Positions 16,908 to 26,403 of a stretch of 64,000 nucleotides of DNA are shown in pieces. Origin of the DNA: Mycobacteroides chelonae CCUG 47445 (GTDB lineage Bacteria; Actinomycetota; Actinomycetes; Mycobacteriales; Mycobacteriaceae); the NCBI RefSeq assembly GCF_001632805.1, contig NZ_CP007220.1:1550001-1614000 (forward strand), in the 5' to 3' direction. The notes below the pieces were generated by a model. The model was given only the letters and a program-made list of their open reading frames with translations, ran no database searches and was not told where the DNA came from. The position numbers were made by a program, and so were the translations under genes. The number at the start of each line of letters is the position of its first letter. The stretch's first letter is position 1.

Positions 16908-18631
16908 GCGTCAACGACGCCACCGCCGTACTCGACTACGAACCCATTCAGCTCGACTTCGACAACCTAGACCTGCGCGCGCAGTGCGAGGCGATCTGGG
17001 ACGAGACGATCAAGCAAGAGCGCGCCGAGATCAGACTTCGCCGACAGCCACCGATCGTCCGCATCTTCGACGGTGAATGGGAACTACACCACGTACTGGC
17101 CACCGAGTACCGCGCCGAATTCTCGTTTATTTCCAACGACTCTGGCCCCGGACAGACAGACATTCCATTCACGTCAGAAGTGGCGCAATGGATTCACGAC
17201 ATGCAGGGCCGCATGGACCGTGGCGAGAAGCGAAACGTCCACATCACCGTGGACTACTGTGGCGCGCGCTGGTCTGGCCGACTCGACAAGGCAACACTCA
17301 AGTCAGACGAAGATGGCGACCAAACACTCAGTGTCACTTGGCTTCACGACTACGAGAATCTTAAATGGTACAGTGTTTGGAGCAATCCATTCTTGCCCGC
17401 GGCGTTCCAAGCGCCGCGCGCGTTCATTCTCGCGGGTCCTGTCCCATGGATTCTGAAAATGAGCCTGTTCCTGCAATTTTTCCGGGAACACAACCCGCTC
17501 ATCACGATTCCCGATGATCCGCTGAATCTGGCGAGCTGGTTCTCAGGGCTAGATCAGTCCACCTGGAGCATTGTCGTCAAGCCGACCTCATTCTTCGAGG
17601 CAATGGCCAGCGGTGCCGTGTGGGGCATGGTGTCGTCTCGATGGGCCAACTGGCACGACATGGCAAAGATTATGCTCGAAGACGCCGAGTACAGCGTTGT
17701 GTGCCGCCGCTGGCTAGAGGGCGACCCCGAGCCGTGGCCCGGTGCGAAACTGCGCAGCGGAACCCTAGTCATCGACATCGTGGACAAGTCCGGCGTGATG
17801 ATCGGAACGTCACACGGCGGCACCATGTTCGACGGATTATTCCGTACCGCAGCCGAATTCGCCGACGACTTCATTGACTCGACCGACGACCTGATCGCCG
17901 ATAACGACATCCCCGAGGACTACTTCATCCCCGGACTGCGGCTTACCCGCAAGGAGATGCCGTACGTCATATACCGCGACGGTGACCAATCACCCATCCA
18001 GACATCGGAATTCACCGTGTCACCCGCCAAGGGTATTCAGGTGAACGTCGGCGGGCACTCGATGCCTGGCGTCAATGAGGCCATCAGCGCGTCTATACAG
18101 GCCGGGTTCGACATTCTTGGCGGTATCGCCCAGATCGGCTCACTCGGTGGCACAGTTGACACACTGGTCAAACCCCTCTACGAGGACACTGTTCTAGCGT
18201 GGTGGTCGGTCAAATCAACTCAGCGGGCGCAGAATTCGGGATGGTCTCGGTATTTCGAGTACTTCCAAGATGGCGCGAACAAAGCGTACACCATCGCGGC
18301 GCTGATGGTGCTTCGTGCTGGCTTCTGGGCGACGAAGACAACCATCAGTTGCAAGGTGTCAGTGGTAGATGGTGCCCCATTCATGGTGGGCGACAGCGGC
18401 CTTGGGCACTTCTTTCTAGATGACCGTGTAGGTATCGCCCTGCGCAATGACACGCGGAACCGAATCCAGATGGACAGGTGCCGCCGCATCGACCTCAAGT
18501 GGGATGAGGAGACCCCACCGGAATGGCAACTGACCATCGGCGACGAACGCGCGCTACAGGACCCGGCACAGCGGGCCTGGGGCAAGATCGAGTCCATCGT
18601 CGCCGCCCTGCGAGATCTGGGAGTGTACTAA
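16904..18631 (+). CDS. Minor tail protein (tail hub, Gp37-like)
   Basis: This 575-residue protein is the second gene after the tape measure, where actinophages encode the baseplate hub/tail-associated protein. It contains Trp-rich beta segments (FDGEWELHHVLATEYRAEFSFIS, WLHDYENLKWYSVWSNPFLP) and the pattern DNDIPEDYFIPGLRLTRKEMPYVIYRDGDQSP, similar to ReqiPepy6 Gp37-like hub proteins. The start is GTG 16904 overlapping the upstream stop. No enzymatic motif is visible. Confidence 0.75.
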   Translation: MSVNDATAVLDYEPIQLDFDNLDLRAQCEAIWDETIKQERAEIRLRRQPPIVRIFDGEWELHHVLATEYRAEFSFISNDSGPGQTDIPFTSEVAQWIHDMQGRMDRGEKRNVHITVDYCGARWSGRLDKATLKSDEDGDQTLSVTWLHDYENLKWYSVWSNPFLPAAFQAPRAFILAGPVPWILKMSLFLQFFREHNPLITIPDDPLNLASWFSGLDQSTWSIVVKPTSFFEAMASGAVWGMVSSRWANWHDMAKIMLEDAEYSVVCRRWLEGDPEPWPGAKLRSGTLVIDIVDKSGVMIGTSHGGTMFDGLFRTAAEFADDFIDSTDDLIADNDIPEDYFIPGLRLTRKEMPYVIYRDGDQSPIQTSEFTVSPAKGIQVNVGGHSMPGVNEAISASIQAGFDILGGIAQIGSLGGTVDTLVKPLYEDTVLAWWSVKSTQRAQNSGWSRYFEYFQDGANKAYTIAALMVLRAGFWATKTTISCKVSVVDGAPFMVGDSGLGHFFLDDRVGIALRNDTRNRIQMDRCRRIDLKWDEETPPEWQLTIGDERALQDPAQRAWGKIESIVAALRDLGVY

Positions 18632-19063
18632 GTGACGATGCCCGCGATGAATCCCAATTTCGGGATGAACGGTGCCAACGCTCAAGACTACGAGTTCTCC
18701 AAAGGCTTTCCCACACACGAGAATTGCGACCTTGAGAACCCGCGAGAGATGTTTCTATGGATGCTCGTCGCACTACCTGGCGTCGTCGGCGCTCAGCTCG
18801 TCATGCCCATTGGTTACAACATGGCGGTCTCTGAACACCTCTACGAATGTGGCGCGGGCCTGGTGCGCGAGCCGGTCAAGAAGTGGATTCCACCGAAGGC
18901 AAACGGCCCGCACTGGATGACCTCACCGGGGCAGTGGGTACCTATGGAAACACCTGTCGAGGAGCAGCATCCAGCCGATGTGGCAATCAACAAGCTGTCC
19001 CGTCTCCAGCAGGCAGAGCTTCTAGAGCGCCTACTCAAGATGCGTGAGGGCGGTGATCTGTGA
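18632..19063 (+). CDS. Minor tail protein, 143 aa
   Basis: The gene starts at GTG 18632 immediately after the upstream stop and overlaps the next gene by 4 nt (GTGA). The 143-residue protein begins VTMPAMNPNFGMNGANAQ and carries one short hydrophobic stretch (LWMLVALPGVVGAQLVMPIGY), with a charged helix at the end (NKLSRLQQAELLERLLKMRE). Proteins of this size between hub and fibre genes are common in mycobacteriophages but have no clear function. It is probably structural by context. Confidence 0.65.
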   Translation: MTMPAMNPNFGMNGANAQDYEFSKGFPTHENCDLENPREMFLWMLVALPGVVGAQLVMPIGYNMAVSEHLYECGAGLVREPVKKWIPPKANGPHWMTSPGQWVPMETPVEEQHPADVAINKLSRLQQAELLERLLKMREGGDL

Positions 19064-21195
19064 CCCAGCCCGATCAGCTCAACCCTGAACAAGCGGCCAA
19101 TTACGACAGCCTGGCCTCCTGGGCGGAGATGACCGAGATCGACTGGCGTAACAAGTACAATGCGCCCTATCAGACAGCGCTAGATCAGTTCACGGGCGGA
19201 TTCTTCGGTGGCCTGCCAACGGGTATGCCGCACAGCCTGGCGATGCTAACGGCGTTGATTCGCAAGCTGATCGGCAATCCGTTTGCGATATTCCCCTCCG
19301 CCGAGGAGGCGCTGGACGCGCTGTTTCAAATTCCGATCATCGGCGATCTGCTGTCGATCGTCTTCCGCGGCACGATTCCGCGATCTTGGATTTCTGATGT
19401 CATCGAAGATCTGATCAGTGGCGCTGGACAGTTCCTCAACGCATTGAGCGTGAGCGGCAACCCCTTCCTCCAGTGGGACCCCGCCAAGCCAGGCTGGCAG
19501 TCTGGCGGGTCAGCCAAGATGAGTGCCAACGGAACCCAACAGTCAGCACGCTCAGAGATTTTCAATGTTGTTCCCGGACAGGTACTTGAGCTACCAGCGG
19601 GCACCATGTGGTCAAGCCTGACCGCCACGCCGGGGACGAATCCCATCAAGGTTGGCTTCGCTACCTGGGACGCGAATAAGAATCCGTTGCCCGATGTGAT
19701 CACCGGCCAGTTGCAACCTCCCGCGGCTAACGGCATCTGGCAAGCCATGCCGTCCCAGCCCTGGAAAGTAGAGAGTGGGGTGGCCTTCGCCGCGCCGCTC
19801 CTGATGCTCGACTCCGGCGCAATTTCGGGCGATGTGTGGTTCTCGAATGTATTGCCGCACATGTCAAACAAGATCAACCCGCTGGATCTGCAAAGTATCC
19901 TAGAGGGTGGCAACAACATCGCCGAAGACATCCAGAACACCTGGAATAGCTTCTGGAATGGTGTGTTTGGTGGAAGCGCCACCGGCAAGACGCCGGACGA
20001 TGTGAAGGCCGCTGCTGGACATGTCACATCAGTAGCCAGTGATGCCAGCGCCGCCGCACAGTTCGCAGCTTCGATGGTCATCCGGCCTCGGCGCAGTCCA
20101 CGCTGGATCTCCACTGGAACTCACGATGATGTTTCGTTCCCAATCATTTCGGCACAGTCGATGTTCACCCCTGCGCTGAATGACATCACCTACATCCCCA
20201 TCACGCCGGACACGGATCGAGTCTATAAGGCGCTGAAGTTCGGGCTCGTCGGCTCAGCAATGACCAACTGCTATGTCGGCGTATACAAGATCGAGACAGA
20301 CGGAACACTCACCCTGGCAGTGAATCTCGGCGATAAGAAGCCAAGCCTGACGGCATCCAAGGTTCAGACATTCGCCATCCCCGGCGGTGTCGGGGTCGGT
20401 CGAGGGGAGACCGTATTCATCGCGGTACGACAGGTCGGTGGCACTGCCGGTCAGATGTTCACCACCCCTTCATTGCTTCAGGTGACGGAGGTTGTGCAGC
20501 CATTGCCGACGTACCCCACAGAGAAGAACAACACTGGCAGTGGGCTTCCCGGTTCTATCTCGGGCGCGATAGTTCGCTCCGAGTCCGCGCCCGCCTGGGG
20601 TGCACTCGGTGAGACACTTCTGGATTCGCCGTGGACAGACTTCTCAACACCAGGCACACATTCCTTCCTGATCCCTACAGATGCTCGCTATATCTACATC
20701 ATTGGGTCTAGCGCTGGCGGGGGCGGTGGCGGTGGCGACGGCGGTTGGAACAAGCCGGGTGAAGGTGGACGCCGCGGGCAATGGGCGGCGGTAAGTCTAG
20801 AGCGGGGCGTTGGCATTCCCTGGGATGTCACGGAGTTGGAGATTTACCTCCCGTCTGGCGGCGCAGGCGCTCCCAGCAGAGAGCAGAACGGCAGCGCAGG
20901 CGGCGCCTTGAATGTCCACTTCGCCGATAGTCCATTCACGGTCCTACTGAACATCCCCGGTGGTGCGGGTGGGCGACTGGCATACGGCGGGTTTTTCAAT
21001 CGCGACCCGGTAGGTGAGGCCCAAGTGAACTACCCGTTCTTTGGTCGGCTCTTTGTGGGCGGCCTCGCCGCGGCAATGGACACCAACGGCAATCCACCTG
21101 GCGGTGGCGGTGGCGGCGGTGAGGGCGGGGTCGGCGGATCGGCTAATGGCGGTCGTCCGGGTGGCACCGGCTTCTGCGCGATTAGGACAGCCTGA
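19060..21195 (+). CDS. Minor tail protein with glycine-rich C-terminus
   Basis: This 711-residue protein begins with a helical region (LNPEQAANYDSLASWAEMTEIDWRNKY) and continues with beta-rich sequence. It ends in Gly-rich tracts (around ~560-580 and the last 60 residues, including GGGGGGGEGG) resembling tail-fibre tip domains of mycobacteriophages. It probably takes part in host recognition; the Gly-rich end may form a polyglycine-II-type adhesion fold (inference). The ATG of the next gene overlaps its stop by one base. Confidence 0.75.
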   Translation: MTQPDQLNPEQAANYDSLASWAEMTEIDWRNKYNAPYQTALDQFTGGFFGGLPTGMPHSLAMLTALIRKLIGNPFAIFPSAEEALDALFQIPIIGDLLSIVFRGTIPRSWISDVIEDLISGAGQFLNALSVSGNPFLQWDPAKPGWQSGGSAKMSANGTQQSARSEIFNVVPGQVLELPAGTMWSSLTATPGTNPIKVGFATWDANKNPLPDVITGQLQPPAANGIWQAMPSQPWKVESGVAFAAPLLMLDSGAISGDVWFSNVLPHMSNKINPLDLQSILEGGNNIAEDIQNTWNSFWNGVFGGSATGKTPDDVKAAAGHVTSVASDASAAAQFAASMVIRPRRSPRWISTGTHDDVSFPIISAQSMFTPALNDITYIPITPDTDRVYKALKFGLVGSAMTNCYVGVYKIETDGTLTLAVNLGDKKPSLTASKVQTFAIPGGVGVGRGETVFIAVRQVGGTAGQMFTTPSLLQVTEVVQPLPTYPTEKNNTGSGLPGSISGAIVRSESAPAWGALGETLLDSPWTDFSTPGTHSFLIPTDARYIYIIGSSAGGGGGGGDGGWNKPGEGGRRGQWAAVSLERGVGIPWDVTELEIYLPSGGAGAPSREQNGSAGGALNVHFADSPFTVLLNIPGGAGGRLAYGGFFNRDPVGEAQVNYPFFGRLFVGGLAAAMDTNGNPPGGGGGGGEGGVGGSANGGRPGGTGFCAIRTA

Positions 21196-22943
21196 TGCCC
21201 CAGGGCTTCCCGGTCAAGAGTTCCGGTGGCCAATGGTACGGACGATTCAGCGCGTCAGTCCCCTCCATCCCGTCAGCAGAGGCGTTCGGCACCCCCGAGC
21301 TGGTGAAGCTTGTCTACAACCTGCGACCTACCAGCATCCCGTCCGCAGAAGCCTTCGGCTCGATGCTGGTCACATTCCCGCAGTTCACTTACCCCACCGG
21401 CATCCCGTCAGGGGAGGCGTTCGGTACAGCGCTTATCCGCAGTTCTTTCAACCCCGTATCCATTCCCTCGGAAGAGGCGTTCGGCGGGCCGACAATCTCA
21501 GTTGGCCCGGTCACCTTTACCCCTACAGGTATCCCATCGGCCGAGGCGTTCGGCACCGCGAAGTTCTCCCATGTCGTCATCGTGACGGCGGGCATCGCGT
21601 CAGCCGAAGTGGTGCCAGCCCCACGGGTAGGGCGCAACATCGGCGCGACCGGCATCGCCAGCGGCGAAGCATTCGGAACAGCGACAGTCAACCGCGGCGC
21701 TGTCAGTGTCACTGCGTCGGGCATCCCATCGGCCGAGGCGTTCGGCGCGGCCACCTTCACGCAGCCGGCGACCGTCAATTACAGCACTCAAGGCGTGGGG
21801 AGTGAGACAACCTCGTCACCCACCCAGGTCACGATCAGTCCGAATGCTGGCGAGGACGTGCTGGCCTTCTTCTCGGTCGGCGACGGCGGTGTCATGGGCG
21901 CTACCTACGGCGCGAGCAATCTGCCTATGACATGCGTTGGCCAAGCACTGTCATCGAGTAGCACGTTGATCGTGTGTTACCTGATCCGCAATGTTGCTGC
22001 GGGTAGCGCAACCATCAATCTGACGAAGATCGGCAACAACTGGGGTCAAGCGGTTGCCGTGTCCTACGCCGGGGCGCAGGGCTTCCGAACGGCTAAACAT
22101 GTTGTAGGCAACGGAACTTCATTCTCGCAGGCCGTAACCGTTCCGCTCAATGGCCGTACGGTACATGCATTCACGCCCGGTGAGAACAGCACCACCTTGT
22201 CAAGTCTCACAGGTGGTACTAGCCGCTATCTGGACAACGCCGGATTTCTTACGCAGTCGATAAGAGATACGGACGCGGATACCTCCTTCACAGGCACACT
22301 AAGCGCTAGCCGGCCGTGGGCAGCTTTGGCGGTGGCGCTGCGCGCAACCGCGGTTGGTGGCGTCACTCCGGGAGTTAGCGCGGGAACTGCCAGTGAAGGC
22401 AATGGCGACACGCGCACGTTTGATGTCTACGCAGCGACAGGCGATTACGTGTATGCCGTAGTCGCGCAGGACCGAACCGGCAATCCCTCATCGGTCACGT
22501 GCGCGGGCACGGCGATGACCTTGATGGACACTCAGACTTTCACTACCGGCGTTGGTACTGGGTTCCTGAAGGTCTACCGCAGTGCATCCGCGATGGGTTC
22601 GGCTGGCGCTAAGACGGTTTCCATCACCGCCACAGGCGGCGGTTGGTGGCGTGGCTGCGGTATCGCGGTGTCGGGTGTCACCTCGCCGTCAGGGGTAGTC
22701 ACCAAAACCTCGGGCTCATCGTCACAACCATCACAGGCCGTCACCTGTTCAGCCGGTGAGTTGATCCTTCAGTTCTTCGCGACTGCTACGGAGCCGACCG
22801 GAACTGAGGGGGCCGCGACCCTGTGGCTCTCTCCGGGTGGTTCGTTCATGTTCCCCGTGATCAGCATTTCGGACGAGTCAACGACTTTCAAGCTCTCGAA
22901 CACCTCTATCAACTGGGGTGCGATCGCCGTGGTTCTCAGCTAG
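21195..22943 (+). CDS. Minor tail protein with IPSAEAFG repeats
   Basis: This 582-residue protein has in its first ~190 residues eight degenerate repeats around the motif [GS]-I-[PA]-S-x-E-A-F-G, spaced about 20-27 residues, with one degenerate copy (GIASAEVV). The rest is Thr/Ser/Gly-rich beta sequence in two similar halves, each ending in an ALAV or AIAVVLS strand. It is likely a tail-fibre or receptor-binding subunit; the repeats could be decoration sites or a fibrous stalk. A hairpin follows the gene. Confidence 0.75.
   Translation: MPQGFPVKSSGGQWYGRFSASVPSIPSAEAFGTPELVKLVYNLRPTSIPSAEAFGSMLVTFPQFTYPTGIPSGEAFGTALIRSSFNPVSIPSEEAFGGPTISVGPVTFTPTGIPSAEAFGTAKFSHVVIVTAGIASAEVVPAPRVGRNIGATGIASGEAFGTATVNRGAVSVTASGIPSAEAFGAATFTQPATVNYSTQGVGSETTSSPTQVTISPNAGEDVLAFFSVGDGGVMGATYGASNLPMTCVGQALSSSSTLIVCYLIRNVAAGSATINLTKIGNNWGQAVAVSYAGAQGFRTAKHVVGNGTSFSQAVTVPLNGRTVHAFTPGENSTTLSSLTGGTSRYLDNAGFLTQSIRDTDADTSFTGTLSASRPWAALAVALRATAVGGVTPGVSAGTASEGNGDTRTFDVYAATGDYVYAVVAQDRTGNPSSVTCAGTAMTLMDTQTFTTGVGTGFLKVYRSASAMGSAGAKTVSITATGGGWWRGCGIAVSGVTSPSGVVTKTSGSSSQPSQAVTCSAGELILQFFATATEPTGTEGAATLWLSPGGSFMFPVISISDESTTFKLSNTSINWGAIAVVLS
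21265..21760 (+). repeat. In-gene repeat array encoding IPSAEAFG units
   Basis: Eight copies of a ~60-80 nt unit encode a conserved core such as ATCCCGTCAGCAGAGGCGTT with variable linkers. The DNA varies at third positions while the peptide is kept, which points to selection on protein rather than recent duplication. One copy (near 21595) has lost the AFG end. Confidence 0.75.
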
Positions 22944-22967
22944 CCGCAAGCCACTCAAGAAATACCA

Positions 22968-22990
22968 GGGGTCGATATGCCATCGACCCC
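22968..22990. terminator. Hairpin after tail-fibre gene
   Basis: A perfect 9-bp GC-rich stem (22968-22976 with 22982-22990) and 5-nt loop stands between the last large minor tail gene and the next gene. No T-run follows, so it is either a weak terminator or an mRNA processing/stability element. Confidence 0.5.
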
Positions 22991-23023
22991 ATCTAGCCCT
23001 GCGCAAAGAAAGTGGGAATCAAG

Positions 23024-23431
23024 ATGGCAAATGCTCTGTACGACAAGGGACGTGAAGCTTTCGCGACCGGTGGCATCAACTGGACTGGCGACACCATCAA
23101 GGTCGTGTTGGTTGATACCGGCGCATACACAGTGAATCTCGCTACACATCAATTCCTTTCGGACATCCCGGCTGGTGCACGAATCGCTACCTCATCGGCG
23201 TTGGGTTCCAAGACGGCGACCGCGGGCGTCTGCGATGCGGCTGATGTCACGCACCCTGCCGTCGCTGGCGCAAGCATCGAGGCGGCAGTGATCATCAAAG
23301 ACACCGGCAGCGCTGCCACATCACCGCTGATCGCCTACATCGACACCGCGACCGGACTCCCAGTGACTCCCAACGGTGGTGACATCAACGTCGTTTGGGA
23401 CAACGGCGCGAACAAGATATTCAAGCTGTGA
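23024..23431 (+). CDS. Phage structural-type protein, 135 aa
   Basis: The ATG at 23024 has AAAGTGGGA just upstream; a GTG at 23012 would add four residues but would consume that site. The protein is beta-rich and Thr/Ala/Gly-rich (GINWTGDTIKVVLVDTGAY, SPLIAYIDTATGLPVTPNGGDINVVWD), a pattern common in small proteins lying between fibres and lysis genes in actinophages. It may be a minor tail or capsid decoration protein; the family is not named with confidence. Confidence 0.65.
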   Translation: MANALYDKGREAFATGGINWTGDTIKVVLVDTGAYTVNLATHQFLSDIPAGARIATSSALGSKTATAGVCDAADVTHPAVAGASIEAAVIIKDTGSAATSPLIAYIDTATGLPVTPNGGDINVVWDNGANKIFKL

Positions 23432-23694
23432 ACCCGCGGTCGCTCGTCAAATGGCTTGTGCCGGTCGTGCTTGATGCTGTCCAGGACTATCTCAAGAAAA
23501 ACCCCGAGCTGTTAGATCAGTTCGGTGAGATCATCACCGCCAAGCTCGTGGCGGCGCTGCCAAGGGTCATCGACAATCTGACCAACATCACCCCCTGGAA
23601 GATCGACGATGTCGTGCTGGACAGTCTCGCGAAACGCATCGTGAACCTACTGCCGTCATTCCTGCCTGATTTTCTGAAATTCAGGCGGCCGTAG
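23428..23694 (+). CDS. Hypothetical phage protein, 88 aa
   Basis: The gene starts at GTG 23428 in a GTGA overlap with the preceding gene. The 88-residue protein is helical and amphipathic (WLVPVVLDAVQDYLKKNPELLDQF, IDDVVLDSLAKRIVNLLPSFLPDFLKF), without a clear transmembrane segment. It lies just before a tiny membrane protein and lysin A, so it may belong to the lysis region; the function is unknown. Confidence 0.6.
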   Translation: MNPRSLVKWLVPVVLDAVQDYLKKNPELLDQFGEIITAKLVAALPRVIDNLTNITPWKIDDVVLDSLAKRIVNLLPSFLPDFLKFRRP

Positions 23695-23844
23695 ATGAAT
23701 CGGCTCGTGCAGACAGCGCTGTTTGGTGCCGGCCTAGCGAGTGTTGCCGCACTCACGGCAGGACTGACATTCATCATCCTCACCCGTCTCTACTCACCGG
23801 GTGAGAAGGACCCGCGCCTTGCGGAAGGGAAACACGGATGGTGA
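23695..23844 (+). CDS. Small membrane protein, 49 aa
   Basis: The ATG directly follows the previous stop. The product is 49 residues with one strong membrane segment near residues 9-31 (LFGAGLASVAALTAGLTFII) and a charged tail (GEKDPRLAEGKHGW). The start is coupled to the upstream gene, and it ends a few bases before lysin A. A single-span protein in this place could be a pinholin-like or lysis-accessory protein; this is inference from size and position. Confidence 0.6.
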   Translation: MNRLVQTALFGAGLASVAALTAGLTFIILTRLYSPGEKDPRLAEGKHGW

Positions 23845-23848
23845 TCCG

Positions 23849-25309
23849 ATGATGCGTTTCACGCGATCGAGGCCGATGATGACACGCGAAGAGATTGCAC
23901 AAGAAGTTATTTCAGTAGCAGCGATGCTCGGCGTGGAGCCGAAGGGTGTCAAGATCGCGCTCGCTACGATCGCCGTGGAGGTTGGCACGACTAACCCCGA
24001 GTCTGGCGAGTACGGCTGGTGGTGCTTCGCCAACATCAAAGACCCGCAATGCCTGGCGCTGCCACACGACGCTGAGGGGGACGACGGCTACTCATCGGGA
24101 TACTTTCAGCAGCAGGCGCCCAAAGGTGCAAACTGGGGGTGGGGTGGACTGTTCGGCGATCCCGTTGGTGCATTCCGCCGCATGGACATTCGCGAGTCCT
24201 CACGCATGTTTCTGGAGGCGCTGTTGCGCCTGTCGTATGACTACCGCGGTAATTCGCGCTCACCGGGCCGGATGGCCCAGGACGTACAGCGATCGGCGTT
24301 CCCGGACCGCTACGACGAGCACTGGCGCGAAGCCAACGAAGTCTATGACCGCGCCGTCAGTGGCAATCCCGGCGAGCCGGAACAGCCCTCGGGACCATGG
24401 ACGGGTGACCCCGTATGGCTCGCCGACGTGCTGCGCGCCGAGGGCGTGGCCGTAGTCGAGTGCTCCGTAGGCGATGTGAGCTGGCTGGAGCGCGGCCACG
24501 GCGACATGGGCTCACTCTGGGGTGTCGTCAATCACCACACCGGAAGTAACGGCTCAACGTGGCGATCCATCTGGGATGGACGTCCAGACCTGCCAGGGCC
24601 ACTGTCGCACATCCATTTACGCCGCGATGGCGTGGCTGAGCTTGTCGCTGTCGGTGTGTGTTGGCATGCGGGAACAGGCGCGTACGGCGATCTGAGGCCC
24701 GGTACAGGTAATCAGCGGACCATAGGCATTGAATGCCAGAACGATGGCGGCGGCTCATCCGATCTGCCTTTACGCCATCGCAGCTCGTGGCCCGACTCCC
24801 AATATGAGGCGCTGGTCAAGATCAACGCCGCGATCGGTCGCCGCCTCGGCGTTGATGCAAGCCGAAGCATCTCGCACAAGGAATACGACGACGGCGACCC
24901 GCAGACCGATGAGGGCAAGTGGGACCCCGGCCAGATCGACATGGACATCTTCCGTGCCGATGTTCAGCGTCAAATCGGCTCCAACACAGGAGGTTTCCTC
25001 ATGGCACTATCGGACGACGAACAGCGCGAGATCTTGGGCTACGTTCGGGAGCAGCGAGAGATCGTGGAATCACTCTCTCCGCTGCGCCATCTCGGTGAGA
25101 AGAAGGCGAACAACATTGCCGGGTACATCAGGGTGATGGACGCCAACAGCCACGTCGAGGCGATTGAGAAGCGCGCTGGGTACGGAGACGCCAAAGCGAT
25201 TGAGCTACTGGAGGAGATCGCTGGGGCAGACCCCGACGAGTACCCGGATCGTCAGCGAGACGCCGAGCTAGCCCGTCGCATCCTGGCTAAGGTCAGGGGC
25301 GAGAAGTGA
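23849..25309 (+). CDS. Endolysin, lysin A (amidase type)
   Basis: This peptidoglycan hydrolase (486 residues from ATG 23849) has three parts. The N-terminal ~170 residues form a catalytic-looking domain (TREEIAQEVISVAAMLGVEP, YSSGYFQQQAP) that I do not classify further. The middle is an N-acetylmuramoyl-L-alanine amidase type 2 domain, with zinc ligands likely in VNHHTG, HKEY and KWDPG. The C-terminal ~110 residues are charged and helical and probably bind the wall. Several in-frame ATGs (23849, 23852, 23876, 23879) make the exact start uncertain. It overlaps lysin B by 4 nt. Confidence 0.9.
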   Translation: MMRFTRSRPMMTREEIAQEVISVAAMLGVEPKGVKIALATIAVEVGTTNPESGEYGWWCFANIKDPQCLALPHDAEGDDGYSSGYFQQQAPKGANWGWGGLFGDPVGAFRRMDIRESSRMFLEALLRLSYDYRGNSRSPGRMAQDVQRSAFPDRYDEHWREANEVYDRAVSGNPGEPEQPSGPWTGDPVWLADVLRAEGVAVVECSVGDVSWLERGHGDMGSLWGVVNHHTGSNGSTWRSIWDGRPDLPGPLSHIHLRRDGVAELVAVGVCWHAGTGAYGDLRPGTGNQRTIGIECQNDGGGSSDLPLRHRSSWPDSQYEALVKINAAIGRRLGVDASRSISHKEYDDGDPQTDEGKWDPGQIDMDIFRADVQRQIGSNTGGFLMALSDDEQREILGYVREQREIVESLSPLRHLGEKKANNIAGYIRVMDANSHVEAIEKRAGYGDAKAIELLEEIAGADPDEYPDRQRDAELARRILAKVRGEK

Positions 25310-26382
25310 TCGTCAACGGTCAGTTTGTCGGCTACGGCCGAGGTGACAACGGTCCCGAGGTTGAGCGAGTCCGGTACTACCTCACCGAGAAGTTTCGATG
25401 GGCGCGCGACATGGGTATGACCCACGGCGACTACTTCGATGAACTCACTGAGCGCGTGTTGATTCAGTTCCAGAAGAACGTCGGGCTACCGGCAGTTGGC
25501 ATCGCGAACTACGCGACCAGGCTGCGTTTGTACGGACTTAAACCGCTTCCATGGCAGCGCATTACCGTATACACGTTCGCCGGAACATGGTCCGCCGCGG
25601 ACTGGGGTTTCCAGGCTGACGCGGCACGCGGGTTGGACCCCGGATTCTTCACCTGGGTGCCGATCGACTACCCAGCCAGTTTCGGCCCCATCCCCGGTGG
25701 TCCAGTCACCGGCATTACGTCGCTGTCGTACCAGGAATCGGTAGAGGTCGCTGTAAGGGCTGGCATCAAGCGGATCGCCGCGACGCCGGGCAAGTTCATG
25801 CTCGGTGGCTACTCGCAGGGTGCCGAGGCGGCATCGCGTCTATTGCGAGAGATCATTCACGGCGGCTCCCTGTCGCACCGCGCGAGTGACTTCATCGGCG
25901 GCTACACCTTTGGTAATCCGTGTCGCGAGGAGAACCACACCTGGCCCGGTGACACACTCGCGGGCCGCGGCATCTCGCCGAATCGCATCGAGGGCACGCC
26001 GCTCACCTGGCACGATTATGCACACGCTGGCGATATGTATACAGCCGTGCCGAATGGTGATGCTGGCGACGACATTACAGCCGTCTATGACGTGCTGACG
26101 CGTCTCCAGATTCACGACCCGTTTCAGATGGCCATAGATATGGTCGCGGCATTGACTGGCAAGGGTGGTCTGGCTGAGCAGATCGCCGAGCTGTTGGGTA
26201 ACCCGCTGAACCTGATCGATGCCGCGCGCGCCGCTGGTATCGCGATTCGGTTCGCGGCATCCGGTGCTCGCGATCACGGCACCTACGGGATTGATGACGT
26301 AATGGACGGCTCAGGGCGTAGCTCTGTCCACCATGCCATCGATTCGATGAACGCATACGGTCGCAAAGTGCTTGCGGTGTAG
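25306..26382 (+). CDS. Lysin B, mycolyl-arabinogalactan esterase
   Basis: This 358-residue cutinase-like esterase cuts the ester link between mycolic acids and arabinogalactan, releasing the mycobacterial outer membrane at lysis. An N-terminal ~75-residue peptidoglycan-binding-type region (VERVRYYLTEKF, LIQFQKNVGLPAVG) precedes the alpha/beta hydrolase. The nucleophile is Ser in GGYSQGAE (near residue 169). A Asp probably lies in the DITAVYDVL region and the His in GARDHGTYG. Only phages of mycolate-bearing hosts carry this gene, which strongly supports the host assignment. GTG start in a GTGA overlap with lysin A. Confidence 0.93.
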   Translation: MIVNGQFVGYGRGDNGPEVERVRYYLTEKFRWARDMGMTHGDYFDELTERVLIQFQKNVGLPAVGIANYATRLRLYGLKPLPWQRITVYTFAGTWSAADWGFQADAARGLDPGFFTWVPIDYPASFGPIPGGPVTGITSLSYQESVEVAVRAGIKRIAATPGKFMLGGYSQGAEAASRLLREIIHGGSLSHRASDFIGGYTFGNPCREENHTWPGDTLAGRGISPNRIEGTPLTWHDYAHAGDMYTAVPNGDAGDDITAVYDVLTRLQIHDPFQMAIDMVAALTGKGGLAEQIAELLGNPLNLIDAARAAGIAIRFAASGARDHGTYGIDDVMDGSGRSSVHHAIDSMNAYGRKVLAV

Positions 26383-26403
26383 CGAATTACGAGAGGATTA
26401 ATC

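Noticed and set aside
21265..21760. CRISPR-like repeat array
   Set aside because: Repeats are in frame, vary in third positions and encode a conserved peptide; spacers are coding too. No CRISPR array was seen in the window.
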